From: Alphaproteobacteria bacterium
Lineage (GTDB): Bacteria; Pseudomonadota; Alphaproteobacteria; Caulobacterales; Aquidulcibacteraceae
Reading direction: 5' to 3'
Length of the DNA stretch: 64,000 bases
NCBI GenBank assembly: GCA_016124655.1
Contig: WGNI01000013.1
Span: 39,739 to 103,738 of the forward strand
Shown here piece by piece: positions 16,483 through 25,366 of this stretch. Numbering within the stretch: position 1 is the first letter of the stretch; the number at the start of each line of letters is the position of its first letter. Both the position numbers and the translations under genes were made by a program. The notes under the pieces are model-generated. The model made no database searches, was not told where the DNA came from, and saw nothing but the letters and a program-made list of their open reading frames with translations.

Positions 16483-18252
16483 CTAGATCGCTTCCTCGAA
16501 CATCAGCGCGCGGGCATGGCGCACGGGCGGCGAGCCGAAGCTGAGAATGGAGTCGTGATAGCGCTTCAGTGAAAAATCAGCGCCCCAGCGCGCCTGCGCT
16601 TCCGCGCGCGTCGCATGGTGCTCGGTCTGCCCCACGAAGTAGGTGCACAATTGGCCCGCGGTGACGCATGCGCGCACCCATTTGCCCGCCGCTTCGCGCT
16701 CTTCCTGAAAGGCGTCTTCCGTCATCAGCCGCATCGCTTCGTCGCGATCGATGCCGTCAATATGAATGCCGATATCCAAGAGCGCATTGGTGACGCTGCG
16801 CAGATTGATTTTCAGATGCGCCAAGCGCTGCAACGGATCGCCGGCCTGATAGCCCGCCTCAAGCATCACGTCCTGCGCATAATTCGCCCAGCCTTCCACG
16901 AACGGTCCGGAATAGAACGCGCTGCGCACGGCGGAGGGATAGCGGTTGGAATGCCACAGCTGCACATAATGGCCGGGCATGGCCTCATGCACGGTGATCT
17001 CGTGGATCGCATACGTGTTGTACTCGCGCAGGAAGGACTCCGCCTGCTGCGCCGTCCATTGCGCCGGGATCGGCGACACCGCGTAGAAGGTCGGCAAATG
17101 CCGTTCCAGCGCGCCCGGCGGATCGCAATACGCCACCGCAACCCCGCGCTGAAACTCCGGCATGACGATCACGTTCACCGGCGCATCCGGCAGCGTGATA
17201 AGATCGTGCGCGCGCACGAACGCGGTCGATTCATCGAGCGTGCGCCGGCATGTCGCGACAAGCTCTTCTGGCGTTGGTCGCACCGCGGCCACACGCTCCA
17301 TCGCCATCGCGATCATGCGCTGGCGCGTCCAGCGTTCGTTCGCGGGCGGTGAAACCACTTGGCCCGCGACCTCCGCCATCTCCTGCAGGATGGCTTCCTT
17401 CGCCGCCAGTGCGCGCGTGCGGATTTCGTCGCGGCTGAGCGGCGAATTGAGCGAAAACGCAAGCTTTTGATCATAGAGCGCCGGGCCGTAGCGGAATTCG
17501 CCCTGTGTTGCGGGCGCGAGCGTCTGATCGATGAAGGCTTGCGTCTGCGCCACCGCCGCCTTGAACGCTTCCGCCGCCGCAACCAGCCGCGCGCGATCCT
17601 GCGGACCAAGCGCATCCGCTTGCGCCAGGATTTGCCCGTCTACAAGCGAAGCAAGCCCGGCATTCTGCCGCGACCAGGTGTCGGCATGCACTTTCGGCAC
17701 GCGCGCGGGATCGAGATTGGCGCGCGCCTGCGCCAGAAGCGCAGGCAGCTTCTCCATCCGCGCCGCGGCGTTGTTCAAGCGCTCCGGCAACGGCGCAAAC
17801 TCGCGCGCCACAAGCCCATAGAGCGACGAGCCGATCTGTTGATTGTACGGCAGCGGATCCCACGCCCAGGCCTGCAATGTCTCTTGCGTCCACAGATCGA
17901 GCTGCAACTGGTTTTTCAGGATGTCGGCGTCGACGCGATCGGCGGGAGACAATTGCGCCGGCGCATAAGCATCGAGCGCCGCCAGCGTCTCCCGGTAAAA
18001 CGCGGCGCGCGCCGCGCGCCCTGACGCGCTGGCGTCATCGATCTCCGCATCGAAACGGTGATCGCCCAACAGCGTGGCCTCGACGGGCCTCAACTGCACG
18101 TAAGTGCGCAAGGCGCTGTCCGCGAACGCTTGAAACGCTGTCGCCGGCGCCGCGCCGGCTGCGCCCACCGTCGATGCGCAGCCGAGCAACGGGGCTGTTG
18201 CGCCCGCTGCGGTCATTGCAAGCGCGCGGCGACGCGATATTGGCATGGTCAT
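16483..18252 (-). CDS. DUF885 family protein (putative exported hydrolase)
   Basis: A 589-residue DUF885 protein. The N-terminus SRRRALAMTAAGATAPLLGC is a twin-arginine signal followed by a lipobox-like cysteine, so it is probably an exported lipoprotein. The C-terminal half holds the family signature HEAMPGHYVQLWHSNRYPS, a metalloprotease-like HExxH variant, and GWANYAQDVMLEAG. DUF885 proteins are thought to be metal-dependent carboxypeptidase-like hydrolases, but few are characterised. It lies 23 bases downstream of the acyl-CoA dehydrogenase gene and may be co-transcribed with it. Confidence 0.9.
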   Translation of the reverse strand: MTMPISRRRALAMTAAGATAPLLGCASTVGAAGAAPATAFQAFADSALRTYVQLRPVEATLLGDHRFDAEIDDASASGRAARAAFYRETLAALDAYAPAQLSPADRVDADILKNQLQLDLWTQETLQAWAWDPLPYNQQIGSSLYGLVAREFAPLPERLNNAAARMEKLPALLAQARANLDPARVPKVHADTWSRQNAGLASLVDGQILAQADALGPQDRARLVAAAEAFKAAVAQTQAFIDQTLAPATQGEFRYGPALYDQKLAFSLNSPLSRDEIRTRALAAKEAILQEMAEVAGQVVSPPANERWTRQRMIAMAMERVAAVRPTPEELVATCRRTLDESTAFVRAHDLITLPDAPVNVIVMPEFQRGVAVAYCDPPGALERHLPTFYAVSPIPAQWTAQQAESFLREYNTYAIHEITVHEAMPGHYVQLWHSNRYPSAVRSAFYSGPFVEGWANYAQDVMLEAGYQAGDPLQRLAHLKINLRSVTNALLDIGIHIDGIDRDEAMRLMTEDAFQEEREAAGKWVRACVTAGQLCTYFVGQTEHHATRAEAQARWGADFSLKRYHDSILSFGSPPVRHARALMFEEAI

Positions 18253-18275
18253 GGCGGGAATGCTCCGTGCAATTT

Positions 18276-20015
18276 CTAAAGGTCAAGCTCTTCCAAGGCT
18301 GGATCGAACAGCGCGGCCGCCCCAATGCGGATCGCCGCGAGCTGCGACGGCGCCTCCGACAGAACGGTTTCGGCGTAAAATCCCAACAGCGCTTGTTGCG
18401 CCGTGAGATTGGCGCTGTCGCCGCCGTCTTTTTCCGCGCTCAGGACGCCGCGCGTCAAAAGCGCCCCGCCAATGACGTCGCCCGCCAGTTTTAGATACGC
18501 GCTCGCGCCGGCCAGCGCGTCGCGCCGATCGTTGCGCGAGACCGAAAGGATGTATTCCGTCGACTGTTGCAGCGCCTCGGCCCCGCCATTCAGCCGTTCG
18601 CCCGCGCGCTCCATCGCGAAGCGTCCCGTCTGCCTGGCCTTCTGCGCCAGCGCGCGCGCATCCTCGATCAGCGTTTGCATCGCCGCGCCGCCGTCGGCAT
18701 TGAGCTTGCGCCCCACCAGATCGATCGCCTGAATGCCGTTGGTGCCTTCATAGATCGGCGCAATGCGCGCATCGCGGTAGAATTGCGCAGCGCCCCCATC
18801 CTCCACAAAGCCCATGCCGCCATGCACCTGCACGCCGATGCTCGCGGCTTCAACGCCCATGTCCGTGCACCAGGCTTTCGCGATCGGCGTCAGCAGATCT
18901 TCCCGCGCCTTCGACGCGGCGCAATCTTCAAGCCGCGCGCGGTCCGCCGCCACCGCCGTGGCGTAACAGATCGCGCGGCCCGCTTGCGTCTTGGCCTTCA
19001 TCGCCAACAGCATCCGGCGCACATCGGCGTGCATGATGATCGGCGCAGGCTCATTGGCGCCGCCTTCCGCGCGGCCCTGCTTGCGCTCGCGCGCGAACGC
19101 GAGCGCCTTCTGGTAGGCGGCCTCCGCCACCGCCACGCCCTGCAGGCCCACATTCAGCCGCGCGGCGTTCATCATCGTGAACATGCAGGCCAGCCCGCGA
19201 TTTTCCTCTCCGATCAGCCAGCCCGCGGCGTCTTCATAGAGCATCGTGCAGGTGGGCGAGGCGTGGATGCCCATCTTCCGCTCCAGCCCGATGCAGCGCA
19301 CGCCATTGCGTGCGCCGTCCGGCAAATGTTTCGGAACCAGGAAAAGGGAAACGCCTTTCGATCCCTCCGGCGCGTTCGGCGTGCGCGCCAGCACGAGATG
19401 GATGATGTTGTCGGTGAGGTCGTGTTCGCCCCAGGTGATGTAAATCTTCTGCCCGCTGATGCGGTAGGAGCCGTCCGCCTGCGGAACGGCTTTGCTCTTC
19501 AGCGCGCCGACATCCGATCCCGCCTGCGGTTCGGTCAAATTCATCGTGCCGGTCCATTCCCCGGCGATGAGTTTCGGCAGATAGCGCGCTTTGAGCGCCT
19601 CATCCCCGTGCGCGCTCAACGCTTCGATGGCGCCGAGCGTCAGCATCGGCGCCAGCCCAAACGCCATGTTCGCGCTGTGAATCATTTCAAACACCGCAAG
19701 CGCCACCGCGCCCGGCAGCGCTTGGCCGCCATAGCGCGCGTCGGCCGCAAGTCCTTGCCAACCCGCTTCGGCGAAAGCGGCATATGCATCGCGAAAGCCG
19801 GGCGGCGTGCGCACCGCGCCGTCCTCCAGCGCAAGGCCTTGGCGATCGCCCGGCGCATTCAGCGGCGCCAGCGTCTCTGCCGCGAGCGCGCCGGCGCCGT
19901 CGAGGATCGCGGTCAGGAGATCGCTGTCGAGATCGCCGCGCTGCGACAGCGACCAGAGATCGGCGCAATGTTCCAGCGCAAATCGGATGTCCTTCAGCGG
20001 GGCCGCATACGACAT
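18276..20015 (-). CDS. Acyl-CoA dehydrogenase (long, with C-terminal extension domain)
   Basis: A 579-residue flavin-dependent acyl-CoA dehydrogenase of the roughly 590-residue bacterial branch. The start SYAAPLKDIRFALEHCADL is typical. GTMNLTEPQAGSDVGAL binds FAD and substrate, and the catalytic glutamate is in IAPIYEGTNGIQAIDLVGRK. A C-terminal dehydrogenase-associated domain follows at about residues 465-575. It oxidises fatty acyl-CoA in beta-oxidation; chain-length preference is unknown. The ATG at 20015 follows AGGAG. Confidence 0.95.
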   Translation of the reverse strand: MSYAAPLKDIRFALEHCADLWSLSQRGDLDSDLLTAILDGAGALAAETLAPLNAPGDRQGLALEDGAVRTPPGFRDAYAAFAEAGWQGLAADARYGGQALPGAVALAVFEMIHSANMAFGLAPMLTLGAIEALSAHGDEALKARYLPKLIAGEWTGTMNLTEPQAGSDVGALKSKAVPQADGSYRISGQKIYITWGEHDLTDNIIHLVLARTPNAPEGSKGVSLFLVPKHLPDGARNGVRCIGLERKMGIHASPTCTMLYEDAAGWLIGEENRGLACMFTMMNAARLNVGLQGVAVAEAAYQKALAFARERKQGRAEGGANEPAPIIMHADVRRMLLAMKAKTQAGRAICYATAVAADRARLEDCAASKAREDLLTPIAKAWCTDMGVEAASIGVQVHGGMGFVEDGGAAQFYRDARIAPIYEGTNGIQAIDLVGRKLNADGGAAMQTLIEDARALAQKARQTGRFAMERAGERLNGGAEALQQSTEYILSVSRNDRRDALAGASAYLKLAGDVIGGALLTRGVLSAEKDGGDSANLTAQQALLGFYAETVLSEAPSQLAAIRIGAAALFDPALEELDL

Positions 20016-20116
20016 TGTGAACTCCTGGTCCGGCGATAGCCCGGCCGCGCTGAGGCGGAAGGGTCGCCCTGGCCCATCGGGCCGTGCTAAGGGCACGCCG
20101 CTGCAGGAGGGATCGC

Positions 20117-20806
20117 ATGCGCGCCTTGCCACATCTAGTCTTCGCCGTCGCATTGCTGGCGGCCTCCGCTGCGGCGGCGCAGTCCGAACCCGCGGCCGAG
20201 CCTGCCGCCGTCCCCGCAGCGCTGACCCCGCCGGCGGCGATGCAGCCCGCGTCGGGCACGTCGCTTGCGGCCGCTGATCAGCCCGCCGGCGCCTATGACC
20301 TCGACCCGCGTCACGCCAGCGTGGTCTGGCGCGTGCGCCACACCGGCGTCGGCCTCTACACCGCCCGCTTCGACCAGATCGCGGGGACGCTGAATTTCGA
20401 TCCCGCCAACCCGGAGCGCTCCAGCGTCAATGTCGCGGTTCAAGTCGCCTCCGTCTCTACCGGCATTCGCAACAATGCCGGCGAATTGGCCTTCGACCGC
20501 GAGATCGCCAATGCGCTCGGCGCTGAAGATCATCCCCAGATCACCTTCGCCTCGCGTCGCATCCAAAGGACCGGCGAAACCACCGGTCTGATGGAAGGCG
20601 ATCTCAGCCTCAATGGCGTCACGCGCCCCGTGACCTTCGACGTCACGTTTCATGGCGGCCGCCTCGTCGCGGTGCGCCAGAAGCACTTCATGGGCTTTGC
20701 CGGCCGCACGCTGATCAAGCGGTCCGATTTCGGCGTGACGCAATGGGGCCCGTTTGTTGGCGATGAGGTGGAGATCCTTGTCGACGCGGAATTCGGAAAG
20801 TCCTGA
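20117..20806 (+). CDS. YceI family periplasmic protein (first of three)
   Basis: A 229-residue YceI-domain protein. A signal peptide (about residues 1-21, ending ASAAAAQ) and an alanine/proline linker precede the lipocalin-like YceI domain (about residues 62-228), which starts GAYDLDPRHASVVWRVRHTGVGLY. Family members bind isoprenoid-type lipids or quinone-like molecules in the periplasm. AGGAGG sits six bases before the ATG. It begins a block of three YceI-domain genes ending with a cytochrome b561 fusion. Confidence 0.93.
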   Translation: MRALPHLVFAVALLAASAAAAQSEPAAEPAAVPAALTPPAAMQPASGTSLAAADQPAGAYDLDPRHASVVWRVRHTGVGLYTARFDQIAGTLNFDPANPERSSVNVAVQVASVSTGIRNNAGELAFDREIANALGAEDHPQITFASRRIQRTGETTGLMEGDLSLNGVTRPVTFDVTFHGGRLVAVRQKHFMGFAGRTLIKRSDFGVTQWGPFVGDEVEILVDAEFGKS

Positions 20807-20907
20807 TCCGGCGACGCAGTGTTTCCCAAATTGCGCGTTCGCGCGCGACGCTGATCGTCTAGATCCCGCTCAGCCGCGACCGCGGCCTGATCCTGAAGGA
20901 GACATCC

Positions 20908-21663
20908 ATGAAGCGACTCATGATCGCCGCGGCCGCCCTTGCGCTGGCGGCATGCGACCACCAGGCCCCGGCGCCCGCGGCCGACACCGCCGAAACCGCA
21001 GCGCCGGTGGAGATTTCAGCGCCGGCGGGAACCTATGCGCTCGATCCCAGCCACGCCTCGCTGAGCTTCCGCATCAATCATTTGGGGCTGTCGAATTATG
21101 TCGTGCGCTTCACGCGCTTCAATGGCGTGCTGACGCTCGATCCCGCCAATATCGCCGCCTCGTCGATCGAATTCACCGTCGATCCCAGCTCCGTGCGCAC
21201 GGATTATCCGCTGAATTATCGCCAGACCCATCCCCAGAGCCAGTTCTCGAATTGGGATGAAGACCTGTCCCGCAGCCAGAACTTCTTCAACACCGGCCAA
21301 TTTCCTGAAGCCGCGTTCAAATCGACCGCGGTGGAAGCCACCGGCGCCAACACCGCGCGCGTGACCGGCGATCTCACGCTGCTTGGCCAAACCCATCCCG
21401 CCACGTTCGACGTCACCTATGTCGGCTCCATGGCGACGCATCCCTTCACCAATGCCGGCGCCATCGGCTTGAGCGCGACCGGCACGATCGATCGCTCGCA
21501 ATGGGGCATGAATTTCGGCCTGCCGCAAAACGATCAGCCCGGCTTCCTCGGCGACGCCGTGACGATCGAATTCAACGGCGAATTCATGCAGCAGGCAGCG
21601 CCCGCATCCGAAGCGGCGCCGGCGGCTGAAACGCCCGCGCCCGCGGACGCCGCCAAGAATTGA
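20908..21663 (+). CDS. YceI family lipoprotein (second of three)
   Basis: A 251-residue protein with signal peptide and lipobox ending LALAAC (Cys17). A proline/alanine-rich linker leads into a YceI domain (about residues 37-228) starting GTYALDPSHASLSFRINHLGLSNY. The C-terminal tail is rich in alanine and proline. It is probably a periplasm-facing lipoprotein binding a lipidic ligand. Its stop overlaps the TTG start of the cytochrome b561-YceI fusion gene, so a shared pathway is likely. Confidence 0.93.
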   Translation: MKRLMIAAAALALAACDHQAPAPAADTAETAAPVEISAPAGTYALDPSHASLSFRINHLGLSNYVVRFTRFNGVLTLDPANIAASSIEFTVDPSSVRTDYPLNYRQTHPQSQFSNWDEDLSRSQNFFNTGQFPEAAFKSTAVEATGANTARVTGDLTLLGQTHPATFDVTYVGSMATHPFTNAGAIGLSATGTIDRSQWGMNFGLPQNDQPGFLGDAVTIEFNGEFMQQAAPASEAAPAAETPAPADAAKN

Positions 21664-23021
21664 GCGCGGATCTCTCGTCCCAGCGCTACAGCGCCGTCGC
21701 CATCGTCCTGCATTGGACGATCGCGGCGGCGATTGCGTTCATGATCCCGTTGGGATGGTGGATGGGCGACGCGCTGGAAGAGGGCGAAAATCTCGCCCAG
21801 GCCATCGCCGCCTATCAGGTGCACAAATCCGTCGGGCTGACGATCCTCGCGCTCAGCCTGGCGCGCTTGGCGTGGCGTTTGACGCATCGCGCGCCGCCGC
21901 TGCCGGATGCGATGAAACCCTGGGAGCGCCAGCTCGCGGTCGCAACGCACTGGGCGTTCTATGCGCTGATGATCGCCATGCCGCTCACCGGATGGCTCTA
22001 CGTCTCCACGCAATGGTCGGCGGGAGACGATCGCCCACTTCAAGTGCCGACCTTGTGGTTCGGCCTGTTTGAAGTCCCGCACCTGTTCGGCCTGAACGCG
22101 GCCTCCGAAGGCGTGCGCTCCGCGGCCGCCACGGGGCTGGAGTTCGCGCACTCCAAATTGGCGTGGGGCGCGATCGTGCTGGCCGCGCTGCACGCGGGCG
22201 CCGCATTGAAGCACCACGTCGTCGATCGCGATTCCGTGCTTGCACGCATGATCCCCGGATTGCGCGCCTTCGGCGACGCGCGTCCGCGCACATTCGAACC
22301 GGTGCGCGCGGGCATTCTCGCCGGCGGCGTGATCGCCTTTGCGTTGGCGGCGTTCGGCGTCGCCACGCTTTTGCAAGCCCCCGCGCAGTCAGCGCCGGCG
22401 GCGAACGCGCCAACCGTCGCCGTCTCGGAACCGGCCATCGTCACGCCGCCGGAGACCGAACTGGCCGAAGCGCAGACGCCGCCGGCGCAAACGCAAACCG
22501 CCGCCGACGAAGATCCCGAAGCCGTGACCTGGACCGTAACGCCCGGCGAAAGCGCCATCGCCTTTGCCGGCGTGCATGCCGGCGTCCCGTTTCGCGGGAC
22601 CTTCTCGCGCTGGCGCGCCGACATTCGCTTCCATCCCGAAGACCTCGCGCATTCGCGCGTGCGCGCCACGATCGAAATGGCGTCCGCCTCCGATGGCAAT
22701 GCTCTGCACGACAGCACGCTGCCGCAAGTCGAATGGTTCGATGTCGCCAACTATCCCACCGCTGAATTTCGCGCCGACGCCTTCCGTCGCGTCGCAGCCA
22801 ACCGCTTCGAAGCCCGCGGCGAGCTGCGCATCAAGGACCGCCGCATCCCCCTCACGCTGCCCTTCACGCTGACGATCAGCGGCGATCAGGCGCGCATGGA
22901 AGGCCAAGCCCAGATCGCGCGGGACGCAGCGAATCTAGGCCAGGCCTCCGATCCCGGCGGCGAGTGGGTGTCGCCCACGATTGACGTGAGCGTGCGCATC
23001 CTCGCCAATAGGGCGCCGTGA
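21660..23021 (+). CDS. Cytochrome b561-YceI fusion protein
   Basis: A 453-residue two-domain protein. The N-terminal cytochrome b561 part has four membrane helices with candidate haem histidines His18, His55, His97 and His178. A fifth helix (about 217-238) and a Pro/Ala/Glu-rich linker lead to a periplasmic YceI domain (about 290-451) starting VTWTVTPGESAIAF. This suggests electron transfer between quinone and a YceI-bound ligand. The TTG start overlaps the stop of the previous gene; it is the only start that keeps helix 1 intact. Confidence 0.9.
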   Translation: MSADLSSQRYSAVAIVLHWTIAAAIAFMIPLGWWMGDALEEGENLAQAIAAYQVHKSVGLTILALSLARLAWRLTHRAPPLPDAMKPWERQLAVATHWAFYALMIAMPLTGWLYVSTQWSAGDDRPLQVPTLWFGLFEVPHLFGLNAASEGVRSAAATGLEFAHSKLAWGAIVLAALHAGAALKHHVVDRDSVLARMIPGLRAFGDARPRTFEPVRAGILAGGVIAFALAAFGVATLLQAPAQSAPAANAPTVAVSEPAIVTPPETELAEAQTPPAQTQTAADEDPEAVTWTVTPGESAIAFAGVHAGVPFRGTFSRWRADIRFHPEDLAHSRVRATIEMASASDGNALHDSTLPQVEWFDVANYPTAEFRADAFRRVAANRFEARGELRIKDRRIPLTLPFTLTISGDQARMEGQAQIARDAANLGQASDPGGEWVSPTIDVSVRILANRAP

Positions 23022-23956
23022 CGATCTTTTCGGTAACGCCAAACCATCTCGCGCGCGCCGCAGACACCTTGCGCGGCGGCGGCCTTGTCGCGTGCCCGAC
23101 CGAAACCGTCTATGGCCTGGCCGCCGACGCGACCAATCCCCTGGCGGTGGCGCGGATATTTGAAGCGAAGGGCAGGCCGCGCTTCAATCCGCTCATCGCG
23201 CACGTGCGCGATCTCGAAGCGGCCGAGCGCCACGCCGACTTCACCGCAACCGCACATGCGCTTGCGCAAGCGTTCTGGCCGGGGCCGCTGACGCTTGCGC
23301 TCCCGCGCCGCGCCGACGCCGCGGTGTGTGAACTGGCCTGCGCAGGCCTCCCCACGATCGCCTTGCGCGCGCCGTCGCATCCGGTCATGCGCGGTTTGAT
23401 CGAAGCCGCCGGCGTCCCGCTCGCCGCGCCGAGCGCCAATCGCTCCGGCCATGTCAGCGCGACGACCGCACCGCACGTGCACGATGATTTCGGCGACGCG
23501 CTGGGCATGATCCTCGATGGCGGGCCGGCGCCGCTCGGCGTGGAATCGACGATTGTCGCTGTCGACAAGGATCGCGCGACGCTGCTGCGCGCCGGCGCGA
23601 TTGAGCGCAGCGCGATCGAAGCGCTTGTCGGCCCGTTGCACGCCCATGACGGGGCCGGCGTCCAGGCGCCCGGCATGCTGGCTTCGCACTATGCGCCGCG
23701 TGCGCGCCTGCGTTTGAACGCCGCCGCGCCGCGCGATGGTGAACTCTATCTCGCCTTTGGCGCCGAGGCGCGCGCGGCCGCGCGCAATCTTTCGCCCTCA
23801 GGCGATCTCACCGAAGCGGCGGCCAATCTGTACGCGCATCTGCGCGCGCTCGACGCGATGGGCGCGGAAACGATCGCTGTCGCGCCGATCCCGCAGCATG
23901 GTCTGGGCGAAGCCATCAATGACCGTCTCGTGCGCGCCGCCGCCCCGCGCGCATGA
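23018..23956 (+). CDS. tsaC: L-threonylcarbamoyladenylate synthase (Sua5/TsaC type)
   Basis: A 312-residue Sua5-type enzyme making threonylcarbamoyl-AMP for the t6A37 modification of tRNA. The YrdC domain covers about residues 8-195, with the basic KGRPRFNPLIAHV motif after PTETVYGLAADATNP. The C-terminal Sua5 domain follows a linker with PGMLASHYAPRARLRL. The GTG start overlaps the stop of the cytochrome b561-YceI gene, so it is coupled to that operon although the function is unrelated. A Sua5-length protein, longer than minimal TsaC. Confidence 0.95.
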   Translation: MTIFSVTPNHLARAADTLRGGGLVACPTETVYGLAADATNPLAVARIFEAKGRPRFNPLIAHVRDLEAAERHADFTATAHALAQAFWPGPLTLALPRRADAAVCELACAGLPTIALRAPSHPVMRGLIEAAGVPLAAPSANRSGHVSATTAPHVHDDFGDALGMILDGGPAPLGVESTIVAVDKDRATLLRAGAIERSAIEALVGPLHAHDGAGVQAPGMLASHYAPRARLRLNAAAPRDGELYLAFGAEARAAARNLSPSGDLTEAAANLYAHLRALDAMGAETIAVAPIPQHGLGEAINDRLVRAAAPRA

Positions 23957-23980
23957 CTTGAAGGGAGCGCAGACGCCAAC

Positions 23981-24060
23981 CGCTCGGTCATGGCGAAAGC
24001 CAGGACCCATAACCACGAACGGATGAAGACATGGGCCCTGGCCTTCGCCAGGGCCGAGCG
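23981..24060. repeat. Intergenic inverted repeat with 30-bp arms
   Basis: The arm 23981-24010 (CGCTCGG...GGACCCAT) pairs with 24031-24060 (ATGGGCCCTGG...CCGAGCG) at 26 of 30 positions around a 20-base spacer. It looks like a dispersed palindromic element and could act as a 3' hairpin for the converging tsaC and SDR transcripts. The rest of the gap up to 24159 shows nothing else I can name. Confidence 0.75.
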
Positions 24061-24159
24061 CTTCAGGTGGAATACTTGGAGCGTGGACGCCCTCGTCCGC
24101 GCGTGTTTTGTTTCGCTGGGCTGCAAGCAGGGGCGGGGGCGCCCGTGCTCAGGGCGCAT

Positions 24160-24924
24160 TCAAAGAAACGACATATCCCGCTCGAACGAGCGGAACCGCA
24201 GCCCGCCATCGACGAACAAGGTCTGCCCCGTCAGCGCTTCAGCCTCCAGAAGGTAACGCACGGCGCCGGAGATATCCTCCATCGTCACGCCGCGCTTAAG
24301 AGGCGGCAAGCTGTCGTGCAGCCGCTCGAAATCCGCCTGCGCCTGATCGGGGGCAGGCAGCACATAGCCCGGCGCCACCGCGTTGACCCGAACGCCCGGC
24401 GCCAGCGCGCGCGCCAAGAGCTGTGTTGCGCCTTCAAGCGCATATTTCGAAAGCGTGTAGGAGAAGTGATCGGGATACGGATTGGCCAGCTTGAAATCGA
24501 GAAAGTTCACGATCGCGCAGCCCGCGCGGCCCGGCGTGCGCGCCGCGAACGCCTTCGCCAGCAAAGACGGAGCCAGCGCATTGACGCGCATCACCGCTTC
24601 GAATGTTTCCGGCTCCATGGAATGAATGTCGTCATGATCGAACCGCGCCGCGCAATTGACGAGCCCCACAAGCCGTCCGCCCGCCGCGTTGTCGGCGTCC
24701 TCGATCAAAGCCGGCAGCCCTTTGGCGTTTGTCAGGTCGGCTTCGAGCGCTGCGCCTTCGCCGCCGACCTTGCGCAATTCGTCCAACAGCTCCACTGCGG
24801 GAATGGCGGACGAGCGGTACTGCACCACAACGCCCCAGCCGGCGCCCGCCAATTCCAGCGCGCACGCACGGCCAAGCCGCTTTGCGCCGCCCGTGATAAG
24901 CGCCCAGCGCGCGGGCCCGCTCAC
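24160..24924 (-). CDS. Short-chain dehydrogenase, pteridine-reductase-like
   Basis: A 254-residue SDR. The Rossmann motif is ALITGGAKRLGRACALEL. The catalytic Tyr and Lys are in FSYTLSKYALEG, and NAVAPGYVLP is present. The position normally held by serine reads NFLDFKL, with aspartate, as in FolM/PTR1-type dihydrofolate or pteridine reductases. The GTG start overlaps the folB stop, so an operon with folB supports a pterin role. The exact substrate (dihydromonapterin, dihydrofolate or other) is not known. Confidence 0.85.
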   Translation of the reverse strand: MSGPARWALITGGAKRLGRACALELAGAGWGVVVQYRSSAIPAVELLDELRKVGGEGAALEADLTNAKGLPALIEDADNAAGGRLVGLVNCAARFDHDDIHSMEPETFEAVMRVNALAPSLLAKAFAARTPGRAGCAIVNFLDFKLANPYPDHFSYTLSKYALEGATQLLARALAPGVRVNAVAPGYVLPAPDQAQADFERLHDSLPPLKRGVTMEDISGAVRYLLEAEALTGQTLFVDGGLRFRSFERDMSFL

Positions 24925-25322
24925 CGCGACCGCCGCACGGAGACGCTGGCCACGCCTTGCCCGCGCAACACGGACGGCTTCTTGATCACGATCTCGACCT
25001 CCGTAATCTCTGCGCTCAGTGCAAAACAATGCGCGATCAGCCGATCGCACAGCGTCTCGATCAGCTTCGCCGGCGAGGCGGGCATCTGGTCGCGAATGTA
25101 GGAAATCACCCGGTCATAATCGACGGTGTCGGCGATGCGGTCGCGTCCGATCGCTGCGGGCGCGCGCGCAATCGTCAACGCGACCGACACCAGGATTTCC
25201 TGCACAGCCGCGCGCTCCTGTTCGGAGACGCCCAGATGCACCTGCGTCGGCGCGTCATCGATGCGTACGATCAACAGATCGCCGATGATGTCGGAAGTGA
25301 AAAGGCCCGCGCCGTCGTCCAT
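24921..25322 (-). CDS. folB: Dihydroneopterin aldolase
   Basis: A 133-residue FolB, converting dihydroneopterin to hydroxymethyl-dihydropterin in folate synthesis. Conserved parts are VHLGVSEQERAAVQEILVSV, the DTVDYDRV stretch, LIETLCDRLI and the C-terminal EIVIKKPSVLRG. I chose ATG 25322, preceded by purine-rich GGGACGGG; an ATG at 25334 and a TTG at 25370 that overlaps the methyltransferase stop are other possible starts. Its stop overlaps the GTG of the pteridine-reductase-like gene. Confidence 0.9.
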   Translation of the reverse strand: MDDGAGLFTSDIIGDLLIVRIDDAPTQVHLGVSEQERAAVQEILVSVALTIARAPAAIGRDRIADTVDYDRVISYIRDQMPASPAKLIETLCDRLIAHCFALSAEITEVEIVIKKPSVLRGQGVASVSVRRSR

Positions 25323-25366
25323 GTCCCGTCCCATATCCTGCGTCGCCGCGCGTGAAAAGCGGCTGC

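Noticed and set aside
23957..24159. Possible RNA gene in the gap after tsaC.
   Set aside because: The region is explained by an inverted repeat; no tRNA-like cloverleaf or other known RNA fold was seen.
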